A stretch of 64,000 nt of DNA from Trichomonas vaginalis G3 (GCF_026262505.1 NC_067206.1:11551507-11615506), one strand, 5' to 3'. Counted from the first letter of the stretch, positions 1 to 10,599 are shown. A program made the numbers and translations. Notes: generated by a model from the letters alone, not told the origin.

Positions 1-2
1 TC

Positions 3-137
3 AATGAGAAGAAGTGGACTCACTGGACGAACCTTCTTTCATTGCTCATGTTCGTTGTTGGCACTGCTGCTGCTGGAATTGCTACTTATGAAGCGGTTCT
101 TGACTGCATCGCTGCATTTTCCGGAAATAATAATTAG
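3..137 (+). CDS. C-terminal end of a membrane protein, possibly an amino-acid transporter (5' end outside window)
   Basis: The frame is open from the window edge and stops with TAG at 135-137, giving 44 residues. They start with a Trp-rich polar stretch (KKWTHWTNL), run into a hydrophobic helix of about 20 residues rich in Leu, Val, Gly and Ala, and end in a short tail with Asp-Cys. A final transmembrane helix plus short tail is common at the C-terminus of amino-acid/auxin permease family transporters, which are numerous in trichomonads. That assignment is inference; only the membrane-helix ending is visible. A different frame here has an ATG at position 4 but reads as a low-complexity shadow. 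Confidence 0.45.
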   Translation, partial: NEKKWTHWTNLLSLLMFVVGTAAAGIATYEAVLDCIAAFSGNNN

Positions 138-256
138 CTGTATAGAGATAAACAATTTCTGTCTGTTTTTTTATAAAACATTTTTAATCTGAAATTCAAA
201 ATTTAATTTTTAAAAAATAAATTTCAATAGAGATGTATTTTATGTTTTAGAAAAAT

Positions 257-514
257 ATGAATGAATATTCAGTAACTTCTGCATATCAAAAAAAAAATTA
301 TGAAAATATTTTCCTTAGACTACAGCAATTTTTATATCAGAACGAATTTAGTTCAAGGTCTATTGATTATACTTCAATGCATACAGTGTATATCATAGGC
401 CAAGTTCGTTCTGAGATAAAAATTGTTGCAATCCTCCAAAAAATTCCATTTGAACTACAAGATATTACTTTGATATCATTAATTCAAGCTGGATATAAAC
501 TTATTATATCATGA
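257..514 (+). CDS. Small hypothetical protein, doubtful
   Basis: An 85-residue open frame with ATG at 257 and TGA at the end. The protein is Ile, Tyr and Gln rich with no motif I recognise. A TTTCAATA word lies about 25 bases upstream, and a similar word precedes the Naa15 gene at 2114, but it is not a full trichomonad initiator. Base composition is close to the surrounding AT-rich DNA, so this may be a gene remnant or a chance frame. Confidence 0.25.
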   Translation: MNEYSVTSAYQKKNYENIFLRLQQFLYQNEFSSRSIDYTSMHTVYIIGQVRSEIKIVAILQKIPFELQDITLISLIQAGYKLIIS

Positions 515-672
515 TGGTCTTTCATTTTGGAACACATTTTTTTTTCATATTGGCAGAATATTTTTTTCAATTATGATGGAGAAAAAAATTGAATAGCAAA
601 ATTTTTTGAAAGACGACAATTTTGAATCAAAATTTGACGATAGATCTCTTTTGAATAGATTTGCATCATAAG

Positions 673-678
673 TCATTT
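673..678 (+). promoter_or_regulatory. Initiator element (Inr)
   Basis: TCATTT, matching the trichomonad initiator TCA+1Y(T/A), ends four bases before the ATG at 682. Inr elements within about 20 bases of the start codon are the main core promoter of trichomonad genes, so this supports the start chosen for the next gene. Confidence 0.55.
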
Positions 679-681
679 TAA

Positions 682-1041
682 ATGAATACTTCGCCAGAGA
701 TCTGCCAGTCCCAGCCAGTCAAGAAGGGCAAGGAAGGTCGTATTATTGCTAATATATTGAAAGATTTTGATTTCAAGAATTGCAAAGCATGGATATCACT
801 TAGTTCTCAGTTCTCATCTGGTATCAGACATCCAGAATTACTTTCTATCGCATATGTTCTCATCCGTGCATTAGAATTGCCAGATATTACTCGTTCTGAA
901 AAGAGATCGTTCCCGTGTTTAGTCAAATGGTTCAATGATAATTGGGATAAGATTTCTGGCCCAATTCAGTGCATCACATTGCTTGATGATAGAGAAATTC
1001 CAATCAGTTGCCAGCGTGAGTATTTAGAACTCTACAAATGA
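682..1041 (+). CDS. Hypothetical trichomonad protein, 119 aa
   Basis: A clean frame from ATG 682 to TGA 1041, directly behind an initiator. G+C is clearly higher than in the flanks, as in the recognised host genes nearby. The protein is small, with a basic N-terminal segment (VKKGKEGR) and a predicted mostly helical body containing KAWISLSSQF and CLVKWFNDNWDKI. I recognise no catalytic motif, signal peptide or membrane segment. Composition and promoter make it a credible gene of unknown function. It is followed by about 425 bases with no gene, then the 3' end of Psf3 on the other strand. Confidence 0.6.
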   Translation: MNTSPEICQSQPVKKGKEGRIIANILKDFDFKNCKAWISLSSQFSSGIRHPELLSIAYVLIRALELPDITRSEKRSFPCLVKWFNDNWDKISGPIQCITLLDDREIPISCQREYLELYK

Positions 1042-1467
1042 CACATTATTCATGATTTGCTTTATAATTTTGCATATAATTCGAGAAAATGCTTGAAACC
1101 AAACTGTTAGTTTATTGTTTTTATGTATTATTTTTCATTAATGATATGCGTCAAATGGTAGTATGTTTTTTATTCTTTAGAAGTTTTGCAAACAAATTTA
1201 CAAACCTAAAAAAATAATATCTGAATGATTAATGTTTTGTTGGTCCAAATCAATATATGAAGTAATGTGGAATGAACGAAATATAGTAACAGACTTCAAA
1301 GCAAAGATAAGTCAATTTTGATTTATAATTTTATATCTTTTTTCAAATATTATTAATAATTACATCATTGACAAACAACATTTATAACTTTTATTACCTA
1401 ACAAACTGAGCTATTGTTAAATTCCTTTATGTGTTTATAACAATTTGTCTCTATTGTTATAATATTT
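1042..1467. other. Intergenic, convergent 3' region
   Basis: AT-rich DNA between two convergent genes, the hypothetical gene ending at 1041 and Psf3 ending at 1468. I see no open frame of note, RNA gene or repeat. Confidence 0.6.
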
Positions 1468-1947
1468 TCAATCATCTTTCTTCTTCTTCCAATAAAGGAA
1501 GTCAGATGTATTTCTTTGCGTTTTCTGTATCATTTCTTGTTCTTCTGATAAATAGACGCTTTCTACTTGGCCTGGTCTATAATTTCGCGGTTTTAATGCT
1601 GTATCGGTAATATCAAGACTTCTTGACTGCAGGAGGTGCATTAATCGTACAATTGCATTATTATCTCTTCGGCTTTTAGCGATTTCACCTCCAAATAAGT
1701 ATGATCTTTGTGCCGTTATGTTTGCGCCTGGTCCAAGTTCAGCAAGCCATCTTGGTTCTTCAACTTCAACAATATCAATCCTTGCGAGTTCCTTTGCAAG
1801 CCAAAATGGAAGGCCAGATTTGTAACCTTCTGGAATATCAGCTGTTGCTTGCTCCTTAGAAACAAGGAAACCGCATCCTTCAAGGTTAGTCTTAAACACA
1901 ACAGGAACTAACTCCTCTTCTAGAAGAAACTGTCTAACATCTTCCAT
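1468..1947 (-). CDS. PSF3: GINS complex subunit Psf3
   Basis: A 159-residue protein that reads as Psf3, one of the four GINS subunits. GINS joins Cdc45 and MCM2-7 to form the replicative CMG helicase in the nucleus. Family marks are the N-terminal LLEEELVPVVF (B-domain beta strand, residues about 8-18), GCGFLV (25-30), the Psf3 signature LPFWLAKEL near residue 46-54, and a helical A-domain after it. Psf3 is usually about 190-210 residues, so this is a compact version, possibly lacking part of the C-terminal helix; the last residues are a basic-acidic tail (YWKKKKDD). It diverges from Naa15 across a 166 bp shared promoter that has E2F-like words, fitting an S-phase gene. Family assignment rests on remembered motif spacing, not a search. 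Confidence 0.85.
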   Translation of the reverse strand: MEDVRQFLLEEELVPVVFKTNLEGCGFLVSKEQATADIPEGYKSGLPFWLAKELARIDIVEVEEPRWLAELGPGANITAQRSYLFGGEIAKSRRDNNAIVRLMHLLQSRSLDITDTALKPRNYRPGQVESVYLSEEQEMIQKTQRNTSDFLYWKKKKDD

Positions 1948-2113
1948 GATTTTTCAATTTGATTCCTCCCGCCTTTGATTTTTGTCAATTTTCAGAATTA
2001 GGCGCCAAAATGATTTTAAGATTTTTTCTGATTTCACAGACCATTAAGTTAAATTCTGTTAACTGTATGGCATAAGAATAATAATTAAAGAATGATTTCC
2101 CAATTTCAATAAA
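1948..2113. promoter_or_regulatory. Divergent promoter of PSF3 and NAA15, with two E2F-like words
   Basis: This 166 bp gap separates the Psf3 start (minus) from the Naa15 start (plus). Against an AT-rich background it holds TCCCGCC at 1967-1973 and GCGCCAAA at 2002-2009 (TTTGGCGC on the minus strand). Both fit the E2F consensus TTTSSCGC or its core. They lie 20 and 55 bases upstream of the Psf3 ATG. TTTCAATA just before the Naa15 ATG may act as a degenerate initiator. That a trichomonad E2F/DP factor uses these words is inference. Confidence 0.4.
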
Positions 2114-4243
2114 ATGAGTGCAGCCAAGATTGATGAAGTTTCAAAACTATGCGAAAATTACATAGAGAACGAAAAATTCCAAGAAGGATTGCACCTGACA
2201 GAGAAATCATTACGCAAATATCCAAAATCTGCAAAAATTATTGCGTATCTTGCTTTATTCCTTGAAAAAACAAAGAAACATGATGAAGCACTTGCAGAAA
2301 TCAAAACAGCAATCATGACAGAAATGGGCAACGCTGATGTTTGGAGAATTCAAGGTTTAATTTATAGAAGTCAAGGTGATTATTTGAAATCTCTACAAAG
2401 TATGACTATGGCCTACAAGAAAAACTCTAATGATGAAAATATTCTAAGTCAGCTTTATTCCCTCACGTTGTTTTTACATCAATACAAATTAAATTTCGAA
2501 TATGCAAGTTGTATCGTAAAGGTTGCATTATCACCTGCTAATGCTCTTAAATTTGCATACTCTCAATATGTAAATGGAGATTGTTCAGGGGCAATGAAAA
2601 CAATTTCAACGATTTTCGACGAAGGAGAACAATATACACAGTCAGAAATGGGTAGATTTTATGCTCATATTCTTCTTGAGACAAAGCAATATGAAGAATG
2701 CTTGAAGTTCCTCGATGGCCAGAAAATTATCATAGATAACATCTCAATCTTAGAAAGCAAAGCTAAATGTTATCTTAATCTCAATAAAAAGGAAGAATTG
2801 ATGCATACTTTGGATGCTTTATTGAAGGAATATCCAGATAATGGAGATTATTTCGAAATCCTTGAAAATTTACTTTCTCCTGAAGATTACATGAAAGAGT
2901 TATTCAGAATTAAGGATCAATTCAAGTCAAATTACGCAAAAGTCAGAATTTTAGAATTAATGGATAAAAATGACGAAAAGTTCCGGCCATTACTCACAGA
3001 ACACATCATTCCATTACTTAATAAAGCATCTCCTGCAATTTTTGCCACAATTGAAGCTTTTGATTCTGAAAAATTAGATATCGCTATTGAAATTGCAAAA
3101 TCAGCCGAACTCCCTATCAGTTGCATTCCAGCATTGCACATAATGATTGCCCAGATCTACAATTCCAGGCAACAATACGATGAAGCCCTTGAAGAAATCG
3201 AAAAAGGAATTTCTCAGAATCCAACAGTTCCTGAGCTCTACGTCGCCAAAATCGACTCATTGAGTAAAAGCGGAAGAAACGCGGAAGCACTGGAAAGCGC
3301 CAGAAAGCTCGCAGAACTCGATCCGGCTGATAAAGGATCAAACAGAATTCTTGTCAAAAATTTGTATAGAAATGGCAAAATTAAAACCGCCAGAAAAACC
3401 GCCGCACCATTTTCCATTCGGAAAAGCAGTACTGAAGACATCTTGTTCAAGAACGAAGACAACAAGATTCATTTCAGGGCTGCAAGGAGCTGTTTAAGAA
3501 TCGGGAAAATCGATGACGGAATGAATTTTTACAAAGATGTTTTGTGTCAAATAGAAGAAGGAAAGAATGGCTTCTATAACTTTTTCTCGTGGGGATTCAT
3601 GAGAATCATGAACTTGCATGAGATCTACCAGTTCATTCTCAACATCTCCTCCAACAAAATTTATTGCAAAGCATTTGTCAATTTTGTCAAATTACTTTTG
3701 GCACAGAACAAACTGGATGAATGCAAGACAGAGTGCAACAAGATTGTGAGAACAAAGAATGATGAAGCACGTGCTTATCTGTCTGTTGTTTACGCTAAAA
3801 CAGGAGATGTTTTGTTGGCACTGAAAAATTACATAAAACTGCCAAAGAAATATCAATTGATTTCTTTCCCTTCTGTTGACAAACTGGTGAAGAATGTCAA
3901 TGCGCCGGACATGGTCAAGGAAATAGTCAATGAACTGTACAAGCCTCTGTCTGAAGATGCTAATCATAATGACCCTCAGGAGCTATTAAATAAAGCAAGA
4001 GGGCTGTTGTATGTTGATCAGAAAAATGATGCAGAAAAAGTGACATTAGAAGCAGCTAAATTAGACATGTCATTTAATATGGCTGTTGATTTATATCTCT
4101 TCGCAAAGGTCGAATGCAGGAATGAGGCAATGGCTGATGATGTCGCAAAAACAATCAATAAAAAATATCCAAAATACGAAATCAAATTAAACGATTTCGA
4201 AGATGATGACCCACATAAATACATTGTAGTTCCTGAAGAATAA
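2114..4243 (+). CDS. NAA15: N-terminal acetyltransferase A auxiliary subunit Naa15 (TPR protein)
   Basis: A 709-residue all-helical protein of tetratricopeptide repeats. NatA acetylates protein N-termini at the ribosome; Naa15 is the scaffold that holds the catalytic Naa10 and binds the ribosome. The order of landmarks follows Naa15: N-terminal TPRs (residues 10-130; KHDEALAEIKTAI, DVWRIQGLIYRSQGDYLKSL), a middle part with the SPAIFATIEAF segment near residue 307 (family: PPVFNTLR), then PELYVAKIDSLSKSGRNAEA and ELDPADKGSNR near 375-410, and the FFSWGFMRIMNLHEIYQFI stretch, equivalent to the region where human NAA15 has FDFHTYCMRKITLRSY. Human NAA15 is about 866 residues, so this one is shorter at the C-terminus. 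No intron or frame problem is seen. A generic TPR protein is the alternative, but the collinear landmarks argue against it. Confidence 0.82.
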   Translation: MSAAKIDEVSKLCENYIENEKFQEGLHLTEKSLRKYPKSAKIIAYLALFLEKTKKHDEALAEIKTAIMTEMGNADVWRIQGLIYRSQGDYLKSLQSMTMAYKKNSNDENILSQLYSLTLFLHQYKLNFEYASCIVKVALSPANALKFAYSQYVNGDCSGAMKTISTIFDEGEQYTQSEMGRFYAHILLETKQYEECLKFLDGQKIIIDNISILESKAKCYLNLNKKEELMHTLDALLKEYPDNGDYFEILENLLSPEDYMKELFRIKDQFKSNYAKVRILELMDKNDEKFRPLLTEHIIPLLNKASPAIFATIEAFDSEKLDIAIEIAKSAELPISCIPALHIMIAQIYNSRQQYDEALEEIEKGISQNPTVPELYVAKIDSLSKSGRNAEALESARKLAELDPADKGSNRILVKNLYRNGKIKTARKTAAPFSIRKSSTEDILFKNEDNKIHFRAARSCLRIGKIDDGMNFYKDVLCQIEEGKNGFYNFFSWGFMRIMNLHEIYQFILNISSNKIYCKAFVNFVKLLLAQNKLDECKTECNKIVRTKNDEARAYLSVVYAKTGDVLLALKNYIKLPKKYQLISFPSVDKLVKNVNAPDMVKEIVNELYKPLSEDANHNDPQELLNKARGLLYVDQKNDAEKVTLEAAKLDMSFNMAVDLYLFAKVECRNEAMADDVAKTINKKYPKYEIKLNDFEDDDPHKYIVVPEE

Positions 4244-6147
4244 TTTACTGTCTATGAAAATAAAATTATTATTTTTTTAAATTTATTAAGTATTTACAAC
4301 AATGAGAGATCCAATGTCCACTTTTAAAAAAAGTTTAATGTACTCATATAAGATATAGAGTGAATTCAATTCAAATCTTATTTGAAGAAACGAGAAATAT
4401 TGTATGACAATTTTTGATATTTATTAGTATATTAGTAAATTTTAGATAAAAGGGGGAACTTCGTCGACAACAAAGGTATCGATCAAAATTGTTCCCATTA
4501 TGCTTGACATATGAAGTATAGTAATAGTGTGTATGGACTCATAGAATGACTTTCGTTTGATTTCGAGATATATTATCATCTTCTAAAATATCCATACTTT
4601 ACTTGATAACCCATATGTATTATCGTATTATGAAAATTAAACGAAAAATATGGCTCAAGACGAGCAAAATTCGATGCTAAAAAAGTAAATTGTTTAATGA
4701 TTAGGGTGCTTTCAGGTATTTTTCTGAAGAAACACTTTATTCGTTTTTCTTTCTACATCTGTATATAAAACATGCACAAATAAGGATTTAAAATTAAAAA
4801 TATTATTCGAATTGGGTAATTAAATCGTTAGATCTTAGATTTTATTAATCTTTTCTTCTTAAAATGAGACTGTGGTAATGGGAACTGTGTATGAGAGTTG
4901 GAGTATTGTTAAATTGCGCGAAATGTTGATAAGTTTCAAAAAGAATTTGTAGTATGTTCAAGTATATTAGAATTTAATAATATGTGATAACATCGACTGC
5001 AAACAATCGATTTTAAGTGATTGATGAAAATCGATATCAATATTTAAAATTTTCGAGGTTTTTTTGACTGATAGCAATTGCTTTGGACATCTAGAATGAA
5101 GTTCTCCTTGGTGAGTTTCTCCAAATTTTTTCCATTTTAGAAAAAGCCTATGCAATTTTCTAGAAAATGATAACGTTTTTTTCAATTCTCGATTTTTTTT
5201 GGAAAAATGAGGTTAATTTTTTTGAAAATTTATAATTTAGAGAGAAATAAACCATTTTCATTGTGGTATAAATCGATAAAACCTTTTTCTTTTTGCTATT
5301 CTATAATATTTCTACTAAAATATATCACTTATACAGCAAAATCATATAACTATTTTTCAAAGATATAGAAAAGAAGAATATATTCCTAAATTATAAATCA
5401 GTCATAGTTTACTATCAAAAATAATATATTATTATATATAGATAACCATCCATTGTTAGTAATTTAAAATTATTTCTGGTTCAAATTAAGGATTATCTTC
5501 ACATGTTTAGAAAATATTGTAAACATCTAGAAAACAATCAATAATATCATGATTTTATTAATGGATGAGTTCAAGATATATATTGTGATTTGATTTTCGA
5601 TAATAAATCTGAATCAAATGTATATTAAACTCGCACATTTAGTCTTCTTATCATAATAATGTTATTAGTTAGTGACTATGGCTACAAAACAAGCAACATT
5701 AGATATGTATCTCATAATCAAACGGAAGTTAAGCTAAGATATTTGAGATTTTATCACCTGGTAGTATGCATGATACTATACCAGAATGACTAGTCAATCT
5801 GTTGTTTTAATATCGTTTTAAATTTTTTATGCCAAAATAGTACTCTGGCTATCATTGGTAATACGTAAGGTTGCTACTGTTGTAATATTTCGAAAAAATA
5901 AAGGTATCAACTTTAATGCAAGATATGATGAGTTGAACATCGAATAATTGGGTTTTTGTAATACTAATCTTCTTTAGTCCCTAGTATATCATTGTTTCAT
6001 ACTAATAACGTGGATCAATTCCGTTTCAATGATCAGATAAAGCAGAAACAATATACTCAGGTGCCACTTTTTTGGTCTAAAAAATGAGTTCCCCCCTTTT
6101 TTTTAGATTATAATTAAATAATTTCATATTTCGTAAGAAATTTTTGG
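4244..6147. other. AT-rich intergenic region, no gene seen
   Basis: About 1.9 kb without a credible coding frame; the longest frames are low-complexity shadows. A short word GGGTGCTTTCAGG at 4704-4716 recurs in inverted form at 7548-7561, hinting at old dispersed repeat fragments. No tRNA, rRNA or tandem array is visible. Confidence 0.5.
6124..6129 (+). promoter_or_regulatory. Initiator element (Inr) of the Gcn5-like gene
   Basis: TCATAT fits the trichomonad initiator TCA+1Y(T/A) and lies about 20 bases before the ATG at 6148, so it supports that start. Confidence 0.5.
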
Positions 6148-7329
6148 ATGGAAGAGAGTGCTCCTATTTGGCTACATCGTCCTCCAATTACTTCCAATCT
6201 ACGCACCCATCCAGGTATTCGCCACATATCTCGCTTACACACAAAGCCAGCTCCAATGAAACATGTCGATGAAAGATATAAAGATGCCCAGCTACGAATA
6301 GTAAGAAATTTCTTAGGCGCTCATCCGCAAACGTTAATACTTCTTAATGAGTCTAAGAATCTTTTCAGCAAACAGCTTCCAAATATGGGTGGAGAGTATA
6401 TTTCACGACTTGTTTTCGATATTCATTCAGAAACTGTTATGTTGCTTTCAAATGGAATAGTTACAGGCTCTATTAGCTCAAGATTGTTCCCAATTGAAGA
6501 ATTTGTTGAGATAGTTTTCCTTGCAGTTCAATCTCAAGACCAAGCTCGTGGATACGGCCGTTTAGTTATGAATTATCTCAAACAGGCAATGATGGTCTAC
6601 AAATTTTATGATTTTCTTGCTTGCGCGGATAACGAAGCTGTTACATTTTTCAAGAAATTAGGTTTCAATGACAGGGCTATCATGATGGATCCATCCAGAT
6701 GGGTCAGGAGGATCAAAGATTACGATGGTGTCACTCTTGTCCACTGCAAACTGCACAAAGAGATCGATTACATGAATTTCGCAAAAACAATTCAACTTCA
6801 GATAGATTTTGTCGAAAATATCATAGGAAAACATATAATAAATACACCAAAGGCACTAGAAAACCCATTTGTTAATCATACATTCGCTCCTACAAAAGTT
6901 TCGATGCCATTACCAAAAATTATGAAACTTATTCACAATAATGTACCGCAGACGGAATACGATAAGAACAAAATAGTTGATTACCGTGAAAAAATGTCGA
7001 AATTACGAAAAACTTTCATTTCTATCATTGACAAGTTCATTGCGAACCCGAAATTCATGCTATTCGAACGCCCTGTTACAGAAGATATCGCACCAAAGTA
7101 CTTTGAATTGATTCAGAAACCAATGGATTTCATTACTATAAAACGAAGGCTCGAACGCTTCCCAGACTATTACAAACGACCAGAACAGTTGTACTCTGAC
7201 TTCCAGTTGATTGCGGATAACTGCAAAGCGTTTAATCCGCCTGGATCTCAGTATATCGCTTTGTCAAACTCGTTAATGAGTACTGTTAAGGCTATCTTCG
7301 GTCAGGAATTCCCTGATCACGCTGTTTGA
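6148..7329 (+). CDS. GCN5: Gcn5/PCAF-type histone acetyltransferase with C-terminal bromodomain
   Basis: A 393-residue nuclear enzyme that transfers acetyl groups from acetyl-CoA to histone lysines, the catalytic subunit of SAGA/ADA-type coactivators. The GNAT domain spans about 60-205: NLFSKQLPNMGGEYISRLVFD (71-91), the catalytic-Glu strand EFVEIVFLAV (Glu121 is the expected general base), the acetyl-CoA loop QARGYG (132-137), and the Gcn5-specific ending FFKKLGFN and RRIKDYDGVTLVHC. The bromodomain spans about 285-388, with MDFITIKRRL and the acetyl-lysine pocket around NCKAFNPPGSQY, whose Asn363 is the conserved contact. Length is close to yeast Gcn5 (439) and it lacks the PCAF N-terminal domain. 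The GNAT part joins the bromodomain through a linker of about 80 residues. No defects are seen. A trichomonad may carry several Gcn5 paralogues, so orthology is not proven. Confidence 0.93.
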   Translation: MEESAPIWLHRPPITSNLRTHPGIRHISRLHTKPAPMKHVDERYKDAQLRIVRNFLGAHPQTLILLNESKNLFSKQLPNMGGEYISRLVFDIHSETVMLLSNGIVTGSISSRLFPIEEFVEIVFLAVQSQDQARGYGRLVMNYLKQAMMVYKFYDFLACADNEAVTFFKKLGFNDRAIMMDPSRWVRRIKDYDGVTLVHCKLHKEIDYMNFAKTIQLQIDFVENIIGKHIINTPKALENPFVNHTFAPTKVSMPLPKIMKLIHNNVPQTEYDKNKIVDYREKMSKLRKTFISIIDKFIANPKFMLFERPVTEDIAPKYFELIQKPMDFITIKRRLERFPDYYKRPEQLYSDFQLIADNCKAFNPPGSQYIALSNSLMSTVKAIFGQEFPDHAV

Positions 7330-8791
7330 TTAAAATTGTTGTTTATATACTTTCTTTTCAAAAAATCAAATTTTCTTAATTTATCTCTTATAGAACTTCT
7401 TTTGTATAATTACTGATACTCATTCCGAGCTTAGAGAATCGGAAAATGCAGATTGCCAGTACAATTGGAAGATTTTATACCCTCAATTTTTGACTTTTGC
7501 AACTTTTTCATGACCCCCTACCCAGGTATCTAAAATACCATTTATCGCCTGAAAAGCACCCTTAATTTATGCCAATTGACAAAATAAAGATATGTTTAGA
7601 ATGCTGATATGATGGAGAATCATGCTGCATCATTATTGGCCAGCAATATATAATATTTAAGAAATCTACGAGATTATCTGATTTCATGAAACTCAATGTA
7701 TACTAAGTTTCAGACTTTGAAATTTTAACATGTTGATATGGGTACATAGGGTTTATGATTCCAGTCATTTATTTAAAAAATTACAAAAATGAATTAATAT
7801 GATGTGAGTAACAATGGTAATAAACGCTTAATTACTAATATATTATTTCTTGGTAGGAATGAAATGTTTTGGTGACATTTATAGAAGTTAAGCTGAGAAT
7901 CAAAAATGCAAAAATTATTTTAAATATTACAAGCATTATTTGATGTCATTGAGTTTAGAGTCGTGTAGATATATGAGTACAATATGTTATTGATGTATAT
8001 ATGCAATAATTGTGAAAATGAAATGTGAATCTCAAGATGAGTTGCATGTTACTGCGCTATAATTTGAATTCAATACGTACATAACATTACTAAATGTATT
8101 TTAAGATAATACAAAAAATTAAGCTTGCAAAAAGATATCGAAATGTAATTTTCATTAGATTCAAAGTTCTGAATAGATTTTGATTTTAACTATTGATGAG
8201 TTTGTCAAACCTCTATAATAATAGAATGTAGAACTAATTAAATATAATTAATAAAAAAATACAAATTTAAGTGATATTATAAGAGATATATGTGATGTTA
8301 CCAATATGATATGATATTGGAGAACTGATAGAATTGTGATGTGAGACTAAATATGATTTTATTATGAATAGGAGAATAATATTAGAAGAATTTCTTGAAT
8401 TTAATGTATCTGAATATGTAATTGGGCATATATATATTGGTAGGTTAACTAGAAATAAGAAGATGAAAGATTGTTAATGAATAATATGAGATTAAGCGAA
8501 AATATATTGTTCGAATAGATGAGTGTTGAGATCCAATATATATGAAGAGGGATATGTGAGAGGAAATATGTATATTTAATAAAATAAGCGATGAGAGAAA
8601 AAATAACAAAGATTTATATGAAATTTTGAGTATTGAAAAAGCTCGATTAGTGATTTTATGTCTGTTAAAGGAATAGATATTCTAGGAGAAAGATAAATTG
8701 AATTAAAGAAGAATAAAAAAAGTTGATTAAGATTGATAAAAATATTGAATTGAATGACAATGGAAAGAAGGGATAAATTGGTGTTGGTATG
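7330..8791. other. AT-rich intergenic region, no gene seen
   Basis: About 1.46 kb of very AT-rich DNA with no credible frame. Around 7480-7503 a 24-base word (CCCTCAATTTTTGACTTTTG and its following AAC) recurs with one mismatch on the opposite strand at 14,361-14,384. The last 60 bases before 8,792 lead into the 122 bp array without a clear boundary signal. Confidence 0.5.
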
Positions 8792-10599
8792 ACGGTATCA
8801 TTTCGGGAGACATTGCCTCTGCATGTCTCCCAGAATGAGACAATCTTCTGCAATCAGAATGTGATTGCAAAACTTTGACCGACAAGAGTGCATTATGCAC
8901 TCCTGTCGGTCGCAGTGTCTCATTCTGGGAGACATTGCCTCTGCATGTCTCCCAGAATGGAACAATGTTCCGCATTGATAACTTGAACGCGGAAGTTTGA
9001 CCGACAAGAGTGCATTATGCACTCCTGTCGGTCGCAGTGTCTCATTCTGGGAGACATTGCCTCTGCATGTCTCCCAGAATGGAACAATGTTCCGCATTGA
9101 TAACTTGAACGCGGAAGTTTGACCGACAAGAGTGCATTATGCACTCCTGTCGGTCGCAGTGTCTCATTCTGGGAGACATTGCCTCTGCATGTCTCCCAGA
9201 ATGGAACAATGTTCCGCATTGATAACTTGAACGCGGAAGTTTGACCGACAAGAGTGCATTATGCACTCCTGTCGGTCGCAGTGTCTCATTCTGGGAGACA
9301 TTGCCTCTGCATGTCTCCCAGAATGGAACAATGTTCCGCATTGATAACTTGAACGCGGAAGTTTGACCGACAAGAGTGCATTATGCACTCCTGTCGGTCG
9401 CAGTGTCTCATTCTGGGAGACATTGCCTCTGCATGTCTCCCAGAATGGAACAATGTTCCGCATTGATAACTGAACGCGGAAGTTTGACCGACAAGAGTGT
9501 ATTGCACTCCTGTCGGTCGCAGTGTCTCATTCTGGGAGACATTGCCTCTGCATGTCTCCCAGAATGGAACAATGTTCCGCATTGATAACTTGAACGCGGA
9601 AGTTTGACCGACAAGAGTGATTGTGCACTCCTGTCGGTCGCAGTGTCTCATTCTGGGAGACATTGCCTCTGCATGTCTCCCAGAATGGAACAATGTTCCG
9701 CATTGATAACTTGAACGCGGAAGTTTGACCGACAAGAGTGCATTATGCACTCCTGTCGGTCCGCAGTGTCTCATTCTGGAGACATTGCCTCTGCATGTCT
9801 CCCAGAATGGAACAATGTTCCGCATTGATAACTTGAACGCGGAAGTTTGACCGACAAGAAGTGCATTATGCACTCCTGTCGGTCGCAGTGTCTCATTCTG
9901 GAGACATTGCCTCTGCATGTCTCCCAGAATGGAACAATGTTCCGCATTGATAACTTGAACGCGGAAGTTTGACCGACAAGAGTGCATTATGCACTCCTGT
10001 CGGTCGCAGTGTCTCATTCTGGGAGACATTGCCTCTGCATGTCTCCCAGAATGGAACAATGTTCCGCATTGATAACTTGAACGCGGAAGTTTGACCGACA
10101 AGAGTGCATTGTGCACTCTTGTCGGTCGCAGTGTCTCATTCTGGGAGACATTGCCTCTGCATGTCTCCCAGAATGGAACAATGTTCCGCATTGATAACTT
10201 GAACGCGGAAGTTTGACCGACAAGAGTGTATTATGCACTCCTGTCGGTCGCAGTGTCTCATTCTGGGAGACATTGCCTCTGCATGTCTCCCAGAATGGAA
10301 CAATGTTCCGCATTGATAACTTGAACGCGGAAGTTTGACCGACAAGAGTGTATTATGCACTCCTGTCGGTCGCAGTGTCTCATTCTGGGAGACATTGCCT
10401 CTGCATGTCTCCCAGAATGAACAATGTTCGCGCTTGATAACTTGAACGCGGAAGTTTGACCGACAGAGTGTATTGTGCACTCCTGTCGGTCGCAGTGTCT
10501 CATTCTGGGAGACATTGCCTCTGCATGTCTCCCAGAATGGAACAATGTTCCGCATTGATAACTTGAACGCGGAAGTTTGACCGACAAGAGTGCATTATC
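8792..10599. repeat. Left array of 122 bp tandem repeats (about 15 copies)
   Basis: Monomers recur every 122 bases with very high identity; the outermost copy at 8,792-8,870 is the most diverged. Each monomer has a 15 bp perfect stem with a 9-base loop (for example 8921-8935 with 8945-8959), a 35-base near-perfect hairpin built on GACCGACA/TGTCGGTC (8877-8911), and the short palindrome GGAACAATGTTCC (8959-8971) overlapping TTCCGC...GCGGAA. Because 122 is not a multiple of three, the repeated 99-residue frames read across it cannot be one periodic protein; I regard the array as non-coding. Confidence 0.92.
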
